64,000 nucleotides of DNA. Source: CALHVX01 sp039198065. GTDB lineage: Bacteria > Pseudomonadota > Gammaproteobacteria > Pseudomonadales > Azotimanducaceae. The position numbers and the translations under genes are program-made. A model generated the notes under the pieces. The model made no database searches and was not told the DNA's origin. It saw nothing but the letters and a program-made list of their open reading frames with translations. This document shows, piece after piece, positions 34,788-43,362 of the stretch. The stretch spans positions 868,001 to 932,000 of the forward strand of contig JBCCTU010000002.1 in NCBI GenBank assembly GCA_039198065.1, given 5' to 3'. Each line of letters starts with the position of its first letter. Within the stretch, counting starts at the first letter, position 1.

Positions 34788-36359
34788 GTGCGAACGTCAG
34801 GTACACGCAAACTGCGAGCCGCGCTGGCGGCTGCATGGCTAAGCGGTCTTGCAGCCATCGCGCAAGGCGCAGCGGTCGACGGCAACGCGCCCGCGGCACC
34901 TGGGGACGACGCCGGGACCAGCGAACTCGACCCGCTGTTCCGTGACCCACCGGCTTCTAAGCGGACGATCCCGCCCACGCGCGAAACAAACACACCAAAG
35001 CGAAGCACACTCGAACGACCACCGCTGACGCCGCCAGATTTAACGACCGAGAATCCGGAGCTGCAGCGGCTCAAAGATCAGATCGCGGTGCGGGAATATG
35101 AAGTCGTGCTCGAAGACCTGGAGCACCGCATCAGCCGCATCGAGCGTGAGCAACAGCGCTACGCCCGCGAGCTTGCGGTTCCGCTGATGCTTCAGGGGGA
35201 CGCATTGACCGGTCTCGGTCGCTACGATGCGGCTCTGGACAGCTACAGCCGAGCCGTTCATGTGTTGCGCGTCAACGATGGCTTGAACGCGCCAGAGCAA
35301 GTTGCCGCCGTCTACCGAGAGGCTAACGTCCTCAAGATTCTGGGTGACCAGCCGGGCGCCAACGACCGCGAGGAGTACGCCTTCGGTGTGCTGCAGCGGA
35401 GCTACGGGCCGGTTTCACCGGAGCTGCTGCCCGGGCTGTATCACCTTGCTGACTGGTACTCGAAAACCAATAACCCCTACCCGGCTCGGCGCCTGTATAA
35501 ACAGGCAATCACCATTGTGGAACGCACCTACGGCGATGACAGCATGGAACTGATCGCGGGTCTTTCTGGGGTTGCCGAAACGTACTTCCGCGCCGAATTT
35601 CCACCGTTTGTTTCTCCGACCCGACCACAGGATCAGCCTGTACTTACACAGCGGCCACTTGGCAACAGTGCGCCGATCATCGACTCGACGAGAGCACCAA
35701 ACGCACGCAGCGTGGGCGAAGGCGAACGCGCGCTGAAGCGGATCGTCCGCCTTCGCGCGGCGCGAGCGGAAGATGACCCAGCAGCGCTCGTCGACGCCTA
35801 TCTGAAACTCGCCGACTGGAACTTATTGTTCGACAAACAGCGGGACGCGCACCGGCTTTATTTAGAGGCGCGCGCGGTCATGGCCGAACAGTCGGAGCTG
35901 GCGGCAAAGCAATTGATGTCGAGTCCTGAACTGCTCCACTTCCAACGACCGATAAATCCAAAACCCCCGCCGCCACACCTTCGCGGTGATGCGAAGACTG
36001 GGTTCGTAGAACTCGAGTTCGACGTTTCTTCCCGAGGTACGATCCAGCGCATCCGCACCCGGGCATCACAGCCACCAGGGCTCATGGACTTTCGGGTTCG
36101 CAAAAGCATGCGGTCAGCCCGGTATCGACCGGTACTTGTAAACGACGAGCTAAAGATCAGTTTTGGTCAAACCTACCGCTACGAATACACCTATTTTGAA
36201 GCGTTAAACAAACCGGACCCATCGTTACCCGTACCGGACGATGAGGAGCGTGACCCAGACCCGCTCAACGCCCCCGCCGCAGCGAGCGTCAGTTCCGATT
36301 CAGACGCTCTTGGTTATGCTTATCGCGCAGGGGTTTCCTCCCCAAACGCGACTAGATAG
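34788..36359 (+). CDS. Periplasmic helical-repeat protein with TonB-like C-terminal domain
   Basis: First gene of a 12-gene operon; 523 aa from GTG 34788. It has a signal peptide (about 1-27, cleavage near AQG-AA), a Pro-rich segment (35-85) and coiled-coil/TPR-like helices (about 90-270, e.g. LQGDALTGLGRYDAALDSYSR). A second helical part covers 310-375. Residues about 401-465 (TGFVELEFDVSSRGTIQRIR, then PPGLMDF and MRSARYRPVLVND) resemble a TonB C-terminal domain. It lacks the TonB membrane anchor. A TonB-like domain in an operon with ExbB-like and ExbD-like genes suggests it transmits or receives force in the periplasm; that is inference. Confidence 0.8.
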   Translation: MRTSGTRKLRAALAAAWLSGLAAIAQGAAVDGNAPAAPGDDAGTSELDPLFRDPPASKRTIPPTRETNTPKRSTLERPPLTPPDLTTENPELQRLKDQIAVREYEVVLEDLEHRISRIEREQQRYARELAVPLMLQGDALTGLGRYDAALDSYSRAVHVLRVNDGLNAPEQVAAVYREANVLKILGDQPGANDREEYAFGVLQRSYGPVSPELLPGLYHLADWYSKTNNPYPARRLYKQAITIVERTYGDDSMELIAGLSGVAETYFRAEFPPFVSPTRPQDQPVLTQRPLGNSAPIIDSTRAPNARSVGEGERALKRIVRLRAARAEDDPAALVDAYLKLADWNLLFDKQRDAHRLYLEARAVMAEQSELAAKQLMSSPELLHFQRPINPKPPPPHLRGDAKTGFVELEFDVSSRGTIQRIRTRASQPPGLMDFRVRKSMRSARYRPVLVNDELKISFGQTYRYEYTYFEALNKPDPSLPVPDDEERDPDPLNAPAAASVSSDSDALGYAYRAGVSSPNATR

Positions 36360-36371
36360 GACCGGATTTGT

Positions 36372-37346
36372 ATGCGAAAGACACAGCCCATCCGCCTACT
36401 TCACGCTAACGGACGGTCAACAGCATCGCGCGCCGGACGCCGCGTTGTTGCACTGGCACTGGTCGCCCTGTTAGGCGTTGCCGGATGCCGGCCCGCGTCT
36501 GTTCCTGGGCCGCAGGGGCCACAGCAACCCCCGTCAGGATCCCAGTCCCCCGGGTCACCCCCAAGCGGTGGCCTACCGGGCGGACAACAAAGCGGTCCGT
36601 CCGGCCAGAGCGGCCAACAAGGTGGCCAACCGGGCAATCCCGGCAGCCAGACGTCACAAACGGGCGGTTTGCCCGGCGGTTCAATGCCTGGCGGTTCAAT
36701 GCCTGGCGGGAACCCGACCGGCGGCTCCCCCAGCGGCAGTGGGTCGTTGCCGGGCGGTTCGCAGCCCCAGGGGGCGGGTGCTGGGCAAACCGCCGGCAAT
36801 GACGGTGGCGCAGGCACCTGGGATACGGGTTCCTTGCCCGGATCCGATTGGGAAACGAGCAACGATCTTCCGGGAAATGGTGGCGGCAGCGGCGATGACG
36901 AGGATACCGGCGTTGGCGCCCTCCCCGGCAACGGCAGCGGCGGTGGCAGCAGTGACCCGCTGGATGAAGCGCTGGAGGGTATCGACGGGGAAATCCTCGC
37001 TGAGCGCGAAATTCTCAAGGAGAAAGCCAACGAGGGCGGCGCGGGCACGCTACCCGACGGCCCCCGCAATGAGAGTGGCAGTGGTGCGGGCGGCCCCGGA
37101 AACCCGGGCGCTGGAAGCAGCGGCAACCCAGAGACTGCAGGTATCCCATCGAACAGAAACGCCCCGCCGAGCCCCAGCGGTCGTGGTGGTGGCAGCGGCA
37201 GCTTGCCCAACGGTGACGACACCCCGCCTCCGGCCCGCGACGACGACGTGATCGCACGACAGCTTCGCGAAGCCGCAATGAAAGAAACCGACCCAGAGCT
37301 GAAGGAAGCGCTGTGGGAAGAGTACCGACGCTATAAGAAGTCGTAG
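36372..37346 (+). CDS. Gly/Pro/Ser-rich low-complexity lipoprotein
   Basis: A 324-aa predicted lipoprotein; the signal is VVALALVALLGVAGC, with Cys about residue 39. Residues about 40-290 are Gly/Pro/Ser/Asn/Gln-rich, with recurring LPGG-type motifs (GGLPGGQQ, GGSMPGG, SLPGGSQ, DLPGNGG, ALPGNGS). A charged helix is inserted near 200-218 (DEALEGIDGEILAEREILKEKANEG). The C-terminus is a charged helix (DDDVIARQLREAAMKETDPELKEALWEEYRRYKK). It looks like a flexible spacer with short helical docking elements. No family recognised. The gene is 12 bases after its predecessor. Confidence 0.75.
   Translation: MRKTQPIRLLHANGRSTASRAGRRVVALALVALLGVAGCRPASVPGPQGPQQPPSGSQSPGSPPSGGLPGGQQSGPSGQSGQQGGQPGNPGSQTSQTGGLPGGSMPGGSMPGGNPTGGSPSGSGSLPGGSQPQGAGAGQTAGNDGGAGTWDTGSLPGSDWETSNDLPGNGGGSGDDEDTGVGALPGNGSGGGSSDPLDEALEGIDGEILAEREILKEKANEGGAGTLPDGPRNESGSGAGGPGNPGAGSSGNPETAGIPSNRNAPPSPSGRGGGSGSLPNGDDTPPPARDDDVIARQLREAAMKETDPELKEALWEEYRRYKKS
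36675..36704 (+). repeat. Two perfect 15-bp tandem repeats encoding GGSMP
   Basis: ggcggttcaatgcct occurs twice in a row (36675-36689, 36690-36704), with a partial third copy, inside the Gly-rich lipoprotein gene. In-frame repeats of this type can vary in number by slippage, changing linker length. Confidence 0.85.
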
Positions 37347-37349
37347 GGG

Positions 37350-38579
37350 ATGGTGTCCATGCAGTCCAGCTTCCCGTTACTCCTGCGCACACCGGCACTT
37401 CGTCCGGTTGCGCTGATCGTCACGGCCATCGCGCTGCAGGGCTGCGTGACGGAGACGGTACGCGTTGTTGATCTAACGCCGCCGGATCAAGCGCAGGAGG
37501 TCATCAGCGAAGACCTGCTGCTTGACGTCGGTATCGCAGTGTTCGACGCCAACGTGCCGGATGACTACGACGAACGCGTGAAGCGCATCATCCAGCCGGA
37601 GGTGCGACGCGCCGAGTCGAACTACATTCCGTTTTTCGCAAAGAACCTGCTGCAGAGCACGGGCAACTGGGGTCCGGTACGCGTGTTACCGCGGGCAAGC
37701 GACGCCGTAGACGTGGTGGTGAGCGGAAAGATCCTCCACTCGGACGGCGAGTCCCTGCGCCTCGAAGTCCAGGTAGCGGACGTGACCGGCCGGCGTTGGT
37801 TCACGCGTGAATACGAAGCGCTGGCGAGCAAGTACGCCTACGGCGACTCGATCCCACCGGACATTGACCCGTTCCAGGCCTTCTACAAAGACCTGGCCAA
37901 CGACATGCTCGCTTACCGTCAATCCCTCAGCGAGGACGAGATTCGGGAGATTCGCCAGGTAGCCGAGCTTAAATTTGCGCGCAGTTTTTCACCGGATGCC
38001 TTTGGCGAACACCTGTCCGGCGACGACGGTGAGCGCCTGAGCCTGGCTCGCTTGCCATCGGAAGACGACCCGATGCTCGAGCGCGTGCGAAAAATCCGCG
38101 AGCGCGAGTATCTCTTCATCGACACCCTCGATGAGTACTACGACAGCTTTTACCGAAACATGTACACGCCGTACAACCGCTGGCGTAAAGCTACCTACGA
38201 AGAAGCCATCGCACTCAAGCAACTGAGAACTGAGGCCCGCAACCGGACCGTCGGCGGAGCGTTGGCGATCGTTGGCGGCGTCGCCTCGATTTACGAAGGC
38301 GACAGCGCCGCATCCGATATCAGCGGTGTGGTCTCGGTCATCGCCGGCGCAACGACCATCAAGTCAGCGATCGGCAAACGCGCTGAAGCAGCGTTACACG
38401 CAGAAGTGCTGCAAGAGCTTGGCCTCGCCACGGAAGCGGAAGTAACGCCCCACACCCTGGACCTTGAGAACCAAACGGTACGACTCCAAGGCACGGTCGA
38501 AGAGCAGTATGCGGAGCTTCGTTCCCTTCTGCGGCGCCTGTATTACGAAGACTTGGATCTACCGGTGCCCGATGAGTGA
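37350..38579 (+). CDS. Large lipoprotein of the vWA/ExbB-like operon
   Basis: A 409-aa predicted lipoprotein (signal LRPVALIVTAIALQGC, lipobox LQGC). The first half, ISEDLLLDVGIAVFDANVPDDYDERV then SNYIPFFAKNLLQSTGNWGPVRVLP and VDVVVSGKILHSDGESLRLEVQV, has the pattern of a periplasmic alpha/beta domain. A charged helical middle follows (about 190-290), then a Gly-rich hydrophobic stretch (TVGGALAIVGGVASIYEGDSAASDISGVVSVIAGATTI, about 292-330) that could insert in or lie on a membrane. The C-terminus is alpha/beta (LDLENQTVRLQGTVEEQYAE). I do not recognise the family. It overlaps the next gene by eight bases. Confidence 0.75.
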   Translation: MVSMQSSFPLLLRTPALRPVALIVTAIALQGCVTETVRVVDLTPPDQAQEVISEDLLLDVGIAVFDANVPDDYDERVKRIIQPEVRRAESNYIPFFAKNLLQSTGNWGPVRVLPRASDAVDVVVSGKILHSDGESLRLEVQVADVTGRRWFTREYEALASKYAYGDSIPPDIDPFQAFYKDLANDMLAYRQSLSEDEIREIRQVAELKFARSFSPDAFGEHLSGDDGERLSLARLPSEDDPMLERVRKIREREYLFIDTLDEYYDSFYRNMYTPYNRWRKATYEEAIALKQLRTEARNRTVGGALAIVGGVASIYEGDSAASDISGVVSVIAGATTIKSAIGKRAEAALHAEVLQELGLATEAEVTPHTLDLENQTVRLQGTVEEQYAELRSLLRRLYYEDLDLPVPDE

Positions 38580-40107
38580 TCGCCCAACATCCATTCAACC
38601 CGCCGAGGTTCCCTTAAGTCACCGACCGATCAAGGAACCCACAGATCCCGGATCGAACCCGTCTACCGCGCACAACGGGGGTGGACCCCGCTGGCAGCGA
38701 GGCGCGCTGCTGGCGCTACTGGTCGCCGCCGTCGCTTTCCTGTTCTTCAAACCGGCCCCGAGCGACAGCACGAAGAGCGCGTCATCCGGCACCGCGACAC
38801 CGGCAGCGCAGGCGAAGGCCAGCGCAGGCACGGGGCCGAAGCGAGCAGACGATCAACCGCCGCCGTTTGCAGCCGCTCAGGCGGAACTTGCGAGAAAAGC
38901 AGCTCAACAAGCGCTCGCCGCCTTTGTTGAGCGCCAGATCGAGCTCAAAGAGACCCTCGACGTCGACGCCTGGGGAAAGGATGCGTTCGACGAAGCCGTA
39001 GCCCGCGCCACGGAGGGAGACGAACTGTTCGTTGACGAGGCGTTTGCAGCGGCGCAGGCGGCCTACGAAGACGCGGCAGAGCAACTCGCCCAGCTGGTTG
39101 AGAGAAGCGCAGATCGGGTTGCGTATCTGGTGGGCCGTGGTAACGAAGCGCTGGCGAACAAACGCGCAGATGACGCCCTGCAATCATTTACTCAGGCTCT
39201 CGCCATGGCATCGGACTCAAACGACGCCAAAGCAGGTCTCGCGCGAGCGAACGTGTTACCCGAGGTGATCGCCCTCGAGCGCAAGGCGTTGAATTTTAGT
39301 CTCGCAGACCAGTGGGAGCAGGCCCTCGACACCTACGAGGCGGTCAAGGCGCTGGACCCGGAAACCAGCGGCCTCGCCGAAGCCATTGCGCAAGCTGAGA
39401 CAGCGGTGCTGGATCAGCAAATTCGAGCCGAGCTGTCGGCGGGCTTCGACGCACTGGAGAAGCGCCGGTTGAGTGCTGCGCGCAGCGCCTTCAATACTGT
39501 GCTGAAGCTCGATCCGGGTAATGACGTGGCACTTGGCGGTCTGCGGGACGTCGATGCCGCTTCAACCATTGGACGCCTCGCGACGCTCGAGCGCCGCGCT
39601 GCCGACGCAGTCCAGCGAGAAGCCTGGGACGAGGCCCTCGAACACTACGCGGCGGCGCTGAGGATCGATCCTAACATCGCCTTCGCGAAAGCCGGGAAAC
39701 CGGCGGCAGAAACGCAACAGCGCATTGCGAGCATCCTGCAGCGCATCATCGACAACCCTCAGAAGCTGTCATCCGACGACCTGCTGGCGGACGGTCGACG
39801 ACAGCTGCAACGCGCTCAACAGCTGACCGCTCAAGGCCCGAAGCTCAGTGCGCAGGTGCAGCAGGTCGAGCAGCTGCTCAAGCTCTACGCCAATCCCGTT
39901 TCGGTAACGCTAACCTCCGACAATCGTACTGATGTTTTGCTGTCGAAACTGGGCAAGCTGGGGCGCTTCCGTGACCTGGAAGTGAGTCTACGACCGGGTG
40001 AGTACACAGCCCTTGGCAGCCGAGACGGTTGTCGTGATGTACGCCAGACCTTTGTCGTGCGCCCGGATATGGGCCCAATCGACATCCGTTGTCAGGACGA
40101 ACTCTGA
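38572..40107 (+). CDS. Membrane-anchored helical-repeat (TPR-like) protein
   Basis: 511 aa from ATG 38572. A cytoplasmic Pro-rich N-terminus (about 1-42) and one transmembrane helix (RGALLALLVAAVAFLFFKP, about 43-61) precede a large periplasmic Ala/Glu-rich helical region. It has TPR-like units (ALANKRADDALQSFTQALAM, LADQWEQALDTYEAVKALDP, AWDEALEHYAAALRIDP). The C-terminal 75 residues (VSVTLTSDNRTDVLLSKLGKLG, then LEVSLRPGEYTALGSRDGCRDV) form a PEGA-like beta domain with two Cys. It pairs by position and topology with the following PEGA protein. An upstream in-frame ATG at 38464 is rejected because it would lie far inside the preceding gene. Confidence 0.78.
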   Translation: MSDRPTSIQPAEVPLSHRPIKEPTDPGSNPSTAHNGGGPRWQRGALLALLVAAVAFLFFKPAPSDSTKSASSGTATPAAQAKASAGTGPKRADDQPPPFAAAQAELARKAAQQALAAFVERQIELKETLDVDAWGKDAFDEAVARATEGDELFVDEAFAAAQAAYEDAAEQLAQLVERSADRVAYLVGRGNEALANKRADDALQSFTQALAMASDSNDAKAGLARANVLPEVIALERKALNFSLADQWEQALDTYEAVKALDPETSGLAEAIAQAETAVLDQQIRAELSAGFDALEKRRLSAARSAFNTVLKLDPGNDVALGGLRDVDAASTIGRLATLERRAADAVQREAWDEALEHYAAALRIDPNIAFAKAGKPAAETQQRIASILQRIIDNPQKLSSDDLLADGRRQLQRAQQLTAQGPKLSAQVQQVEQLLKLYANPVSVTLTSDNRTDVLLSKLGKLGRFRDLEVSLRPGEYTALGSRDGCRDVRQTFVVRPDMGPIDIRCQDEL

Positions 40108-40108
40108 G

Positions 40109-42187
40109 TTGAACGCTCAGGACTCTCAGCACGACCGTGTACCGCACACGATCGAACCGACCGCGTACACACCTACGGGAACAACGCAGGCGGAAACCGG
40201 CGCCGGGTTGCGCCGACTCTGGGTCCTCGTCCCAGCGCTGCTCGCGGTCCTAGTCCTGGGGTTTCTGTTTTCGGCTCGCAGCGTGACCTTCGCTGGTACG
40301 GAGAGCCGCGTTACCGCCAAGTCTGACGCTCTGCTGCCGATCACACTCGGCGGTGTGCATCTGCTGCTGCCGGGCAGCTATAAAGTCACCGCCACCGCAG
40401 ACGGCTACTTCGATTACGAAGGCCCGGTTGAGATTAGCGGCGGCAGGAACCAGGTGGTAGAGCTGCCCTTCGAACCACTTCCAGGGCTGCTGAGCCTGAA
40501 CTCTCAGCCCGAAGGCGCTGAGGTGCTACTGCTCGGCACGCCAATCGGCACGACGCCGCTCGTTGACGCTGAGGTACGCCCCGGCCCAGCGGTTATCACC
40601 GTTACCAAGCCGCGTTATCAAACGGCGGAGCTGAGTTTGAACGTCGAGGGTCGACAGAAACGGCAGCAGGCGTCGGTTGTTCTCGAGCCCGATTGGGCAG
40701 AAGTTACGCTGACCTCCGAGCCTGCAGGCGCCAGCATTCTCATTGACGGTGAAGCTACGGGGGTCGTCACGCCGGGTGTTGTCGAAGCTCTGTCCGGGGA
40801 ACGGGAATTCGCCGTCGCCCTGGAGAACCACCAAACCGTTCGCCAGCGGTTATTCGTCACAGCGCAACAAGCAGAGGCAATCGGTCCGTTGCTGTTGAAA
40901 CGCGCCGATCGAGAACTGGTCTTTGAGTCACAACCCTCAGGCGTGGGCATCACACTCAATGGCGCGTACCAGGGAGAGACGCCGCTCACGCTTGCTCTAG
41001 ACTCGCAAACGATTTACCGACTACGCGGTTACAAGGCCGGTTATCGCGACTATAGTCAGACCCTGCGGCTCGCGGCGCTGGATGAAGACCGAGTAAGTAT
41101 TCGTCTCACACGCGAAACGGGCACGCTGATCGTACGAACCCAACCGGCCAACGCGGTCGTTAAGGTGAATGACCGCCCCGTGCCCAACGCCGACGACGGT
41201 GTGCGCGAGCTGACCTTGCCCACCGGGCGACAGAAGGTCAGCGTTACCCTCGATGGTTACGCGGCATACACAACCGTATTGTCACCGAAAGCCGGACTGA
41301 CTCAGGAACTGCGGGTCAAACTGTTAACGGTTGAGGAAGCGCGTCGAGCGGCCCTCAAGCCCACGCTTGAAACCGCGGCCGGGCAAAGGCTGGTGCTCGT
41401 TGAGCCCCAGGGCGCGTTAACCCTCGGCGCGAGCCGTCGCGAACCGGGACGGCGAGCAAACGAAGTGCTCCGCGAAGCGGCACTGAAGCGCCTCTTCTAT
41501 CTGAGCGAAGCGGAAGTCACGAATGCGGAGTTTCAGGCATTCAGCGCTAACCACGACAGCGGTAGCTTTGAAGACCAGGCGCTGAACAAACCGGAGCAAC
41601 CGGTCAGTTCCGTGTCTTGGATCGATGCGGCCCTCTACTGCAATTGGCTCTCCAAGCGCGACAGCCTCCAACCCTTTTACCGCATCGAGCTCGGCAAGCT
41701 AACTGGCGTCAACAACGCAAGCACAGGCTATCGTCTTCCTACGGAAGCCGAGTGGCGCTACGCGGCGAATCAGGTTGCCGCGGAGGATGAACCGCTGCGC
41801 TTTCCCTGGGGCGCTCGCCTTCCCCCACCGGACCGCTTTGGGAACTATGCAGACCGCTCTGCGTCAAATTTGGTGGGTCGAATCATCTTTGGTTACAACG
41901 ACAACTACATCGCCGCCGCACCTGTGAAAAGCTACAAACCGAACCTGCTGAATCTGTACGACCTGAGTGGCAACGTGGCCGAATGGGCGCACGACTTTTA
42001 CGGGATTCCGGACGGCAGCACGGCGACCGACCCGCTGGGTCCGGAGAGCGGTGAGTATCACGTCATCAAAGGATCCAGCTGGATGCACGGCACGGTCGTA
42101 GATCTGCGGCTCGCCTATCGCGATTACGGCCTCGACGGTCGACGCGACGTTGGCTTCCGCCTCGCCCGCTACGCCGAAGCGCCCTGA
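40109..42187 (+). CDS. Membrane-anchored PEGA-repeat protein with pseudo-FGE domain
   Basis: 692 aa from TTG 40109, one base after the previous stop codon. A short cytoplasmic N-terminus and one helix (LWVLVPALLAVLVLGFLFS, about 37-55) precede four to five PEGA-type beta repeats (about 80-410). These show hallmarks LSLNSQPEGAEVLLLGTPIGTTPL, LTSEPAGASILIDGEATG, FESQPSGVGITLNGAYQGETPL and VRTQPANAVVKVNDRPV. Residues about 425-690 are a formylglycine-generating-enzyme/sulfatase-modifying fold: SEAEVTNAEFQAF, PVSSVSWIDAALYCNWLS, YRLPTEAEWRYAA, NLYDLSGNVAEWAHDFY and DVGFRLAR. The catalytic Cys pair expected near GSSWMHGTVVDLRLAYR is absent, so this is probably a binding or structural module. The TTG start follows AGGA by about 11 bases. 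Confidence 0.82.
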   Translation: MNAQDSQHDRVPHTIEPTAYTPTGTTQAETGAGLRRLWVLVPALLAVLVLGFLFSARSVTFAGTESRVTAKSDALLPITLGGVHLLLPGSYKVTATADGYFDYEGPVEISGGRNQVVELPFEPLPGLLSLNSQPEGAEVLLLGTPIGTTPLVDAEVRPGPAVITVTKPRYQTAELSLNVEGRQKRQQASVVLEPDWAEVTLTSEPAGASILIDGEATGVVTPGVVEALSGEREFAVALENHQTVRQRLFVTAQQAEAIGPLLLKRADRELVFESQPSGVGITLNGAYQGETPLTLALDSQTIYRLRGYKAGYRDYSQTLRLAALDEDRVSIRLTRETGTLIVRTQPANAVVKVNDRPVPNADDGVRELTLPTGRQKVSVTLDGYAAYTTVLSPKAGLTQELRVKLLTVEEARRAALKPTLETAAGQRLVLVEPQGALTLGASRREPGRRANEVLREAALKRLFYLSEAEVTNAEFQAFSANHDSGSFEDQALNKPEQPVSSVSWIDAALYCNWLSKRDSLQPFYRIELGKLTGVNNASTGYRLPTEAEWRYAANQVAAEDEPLRFPWGARLPPPDRFGNYADRSASNLVGRIIFGYNDNYIAAAPVKSYKPNLLNLYDLSGNVAEWAHDFYGIPDGSTATDPLGPESGEYHVIKGSSWMHGTVVDLRLAYRDYGLDGRRDVGFRLARYAEAP

Positions 42188-42203
42188 CGTTAAGGAGAGA
42201 CCC

Positions 42204-42554
42204 ATGATCGAGGCACAACCGATCGCGCCGACCGAGTCCGCCACGAACCACCGGCATTGGATCGGTCCTGCCGTGTTCTTGCTCTGTACATCCATCGCTG
42301 GCGCCCACGCAGAAGAGCGTTTGAGCACACCCGTTGACCCCTTTGACGATGGTGCGAGCCGGCCGAACCTCAGCGAACACCTGGCAGTCGATTCGCAATC
42401 AGTGGTCCCGCTGGCTTCCGGGGGGTTGAATCGAGCAGCTGCAACGGACAAGAGCAACGACGACGCCGATACCGCCGGTAAAGAAGACGGCGAGTTCAAA
42501 CCCAGCGAAGAAGTCTCCGAAGACTTTGCTATCAGCTTCCCCGTAGATATCTGA
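42204..42554 (+). CDS. Small exported protein of the vWA/ExbB-like operon
   Basis: 116 aa from ATG 42204, supported by AAGGAGAG seven bases upstream. A hydrophobic segment (WIGPAVFLLCTSIAGAHA, about 19-36) ends in a plausible signal-peptidase site (AHA-EE). The remainder is acidic and probably disordered (STPVDPFDDGASRPNL, then DDADTAGKEDGEFKPSEEVSEDF). No family recognised. It sits between the PEGA protein and the ExbB-like gene. Confidence 0.7.
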   Translation: MIEAQPIAPTESATNHRHWIGPAVFLLCTSIAGAHAEERLSTPVDPFDDGASRPNLSEHLAVDSQSVVPLASGGLNRAAATDKSNDDADTAGKEDGEFKPSEEVSEDFAISFPVDI

Positions 42555-42561
42555 TTCGTCC

Positions 42562-43362
42562 ATGAACAGCCGACTCTCCAGCGAAATGTTTTATCAGGTA
42601 GCTGCCCTGATCGTGGCCGTAATCGTCGTGCACCTGGTGTACATCACTGTCATTCGACCCAATGCCGACACCATCCTTGAAGAACAGGCAGCGCTCGCGG
42701 CAGCTGGCGAGGAGTTTGTTCCGGACCGTTCCCTCTACGTCGTGCTCCGCGATTTCGAGCAGGAGTCTTGTTTTATCCTCATGCTCTGGGCCCTTGCGAT
42801 CATGGGCTACAAGGCAAACAGCGCAATCCAGGAGCGTAGCTTGCTGGATCAGGATCTCGTGCACGTAGCCGAGGGCATGAACCTCTTGCCTGAGGACACC
42901 CGCGAGTACACGCGCCCGCTGCAGGCGCTGCCGGCAACGACGCAGCAGCTGCTGCTCCCACGGGTGCTGCTGACCGCGCTCCAACGATTTGCATCGACGC
43001 GAAACGTGCAAGATGTTGCCGACTCTGTTCGCGCGACCTGCGAAGCGGAAAGCGACCGGCTCGACTCAGAGCTGTCGATGGTGCGCTACATAGCCTGGGC
43101 CATCCCGTCGGTGGGGTTTATCGGAACGGTACGCGGTATCGGCGAAGCCCTTGGACAGGCCTACCGAGCCGTCGAAGGCGACATCGCGGGCGTTACATCA
43201 AGCCTTGGCGTCGCCTTCAATTCAACCTTCGTCGCGCTGATTATCAGCATCGTGCTGATGTTCTTCATGCATCAGCTGCAGCTGATCCAGGAACGTCTGG
43301 TGCTCGACTCTCAGACGTACTGCGATCAGCGGTTGCTTCGCCACTTAAGTGTTCGTAGCTGA
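42562..43362 (+). CDS. MotA/TolQ/ExbB-family channel protein (divergent)
   Basis: 266-aa inner-membrane protein. Hydrophobic helices lie at about 9-31, 67-84, 173-195 and 214-238. The last two carry family features: SVGFIGTVRGIGEALGQAYR matches the GLLGTVxG signature, and GVTSSLGVAFNSTFVALIISIVLMF matches the xSxLxxAFxxT helix. A predicted periplasmic loop (about 32-66) between helices 1 and 2 is longer than in ExbB, and a cytoplasmic helical domain spans about 86-170. It is followed by two vWA proteins with an ExbD-like helix, so it probably forms the ion channel of this system. It overlaps the next gene by one base (A of ATG is not shared; the stop/start junction is TGATG). Confidence 0.85.
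   Translation: MNSRLSSEMFYQVAALIVAVIVVHLVYITVIRPNADTILEEQAALAAAGEEFVPDRSLYVVLRDFEQESCFILMLWALAIMGYKANSAIQERSLLDQDLVHVAEGMNLLPEDTREYTRPLQALPATTQQLLLPRVLLTALQRFASTRNVQDVADSVRATCEAESDRLDSELSMVRYIAWAIPSVGFIGTVRGIGEALGQAYRAVEGDIAGVTSSLGVAFNSTFVALIISIVLMFFMHQLQLIQERLVLDSQTYCDQRLLRHLSVRS

Noticed and set aside
36401..37222. A 273-codon Pro-rich frame on the minus strand
   Set aside because: It is the reverse complement of the Gly/Pro-rich lipoprotein, whose signal peptide, lipobox and operon position support the plus strand.
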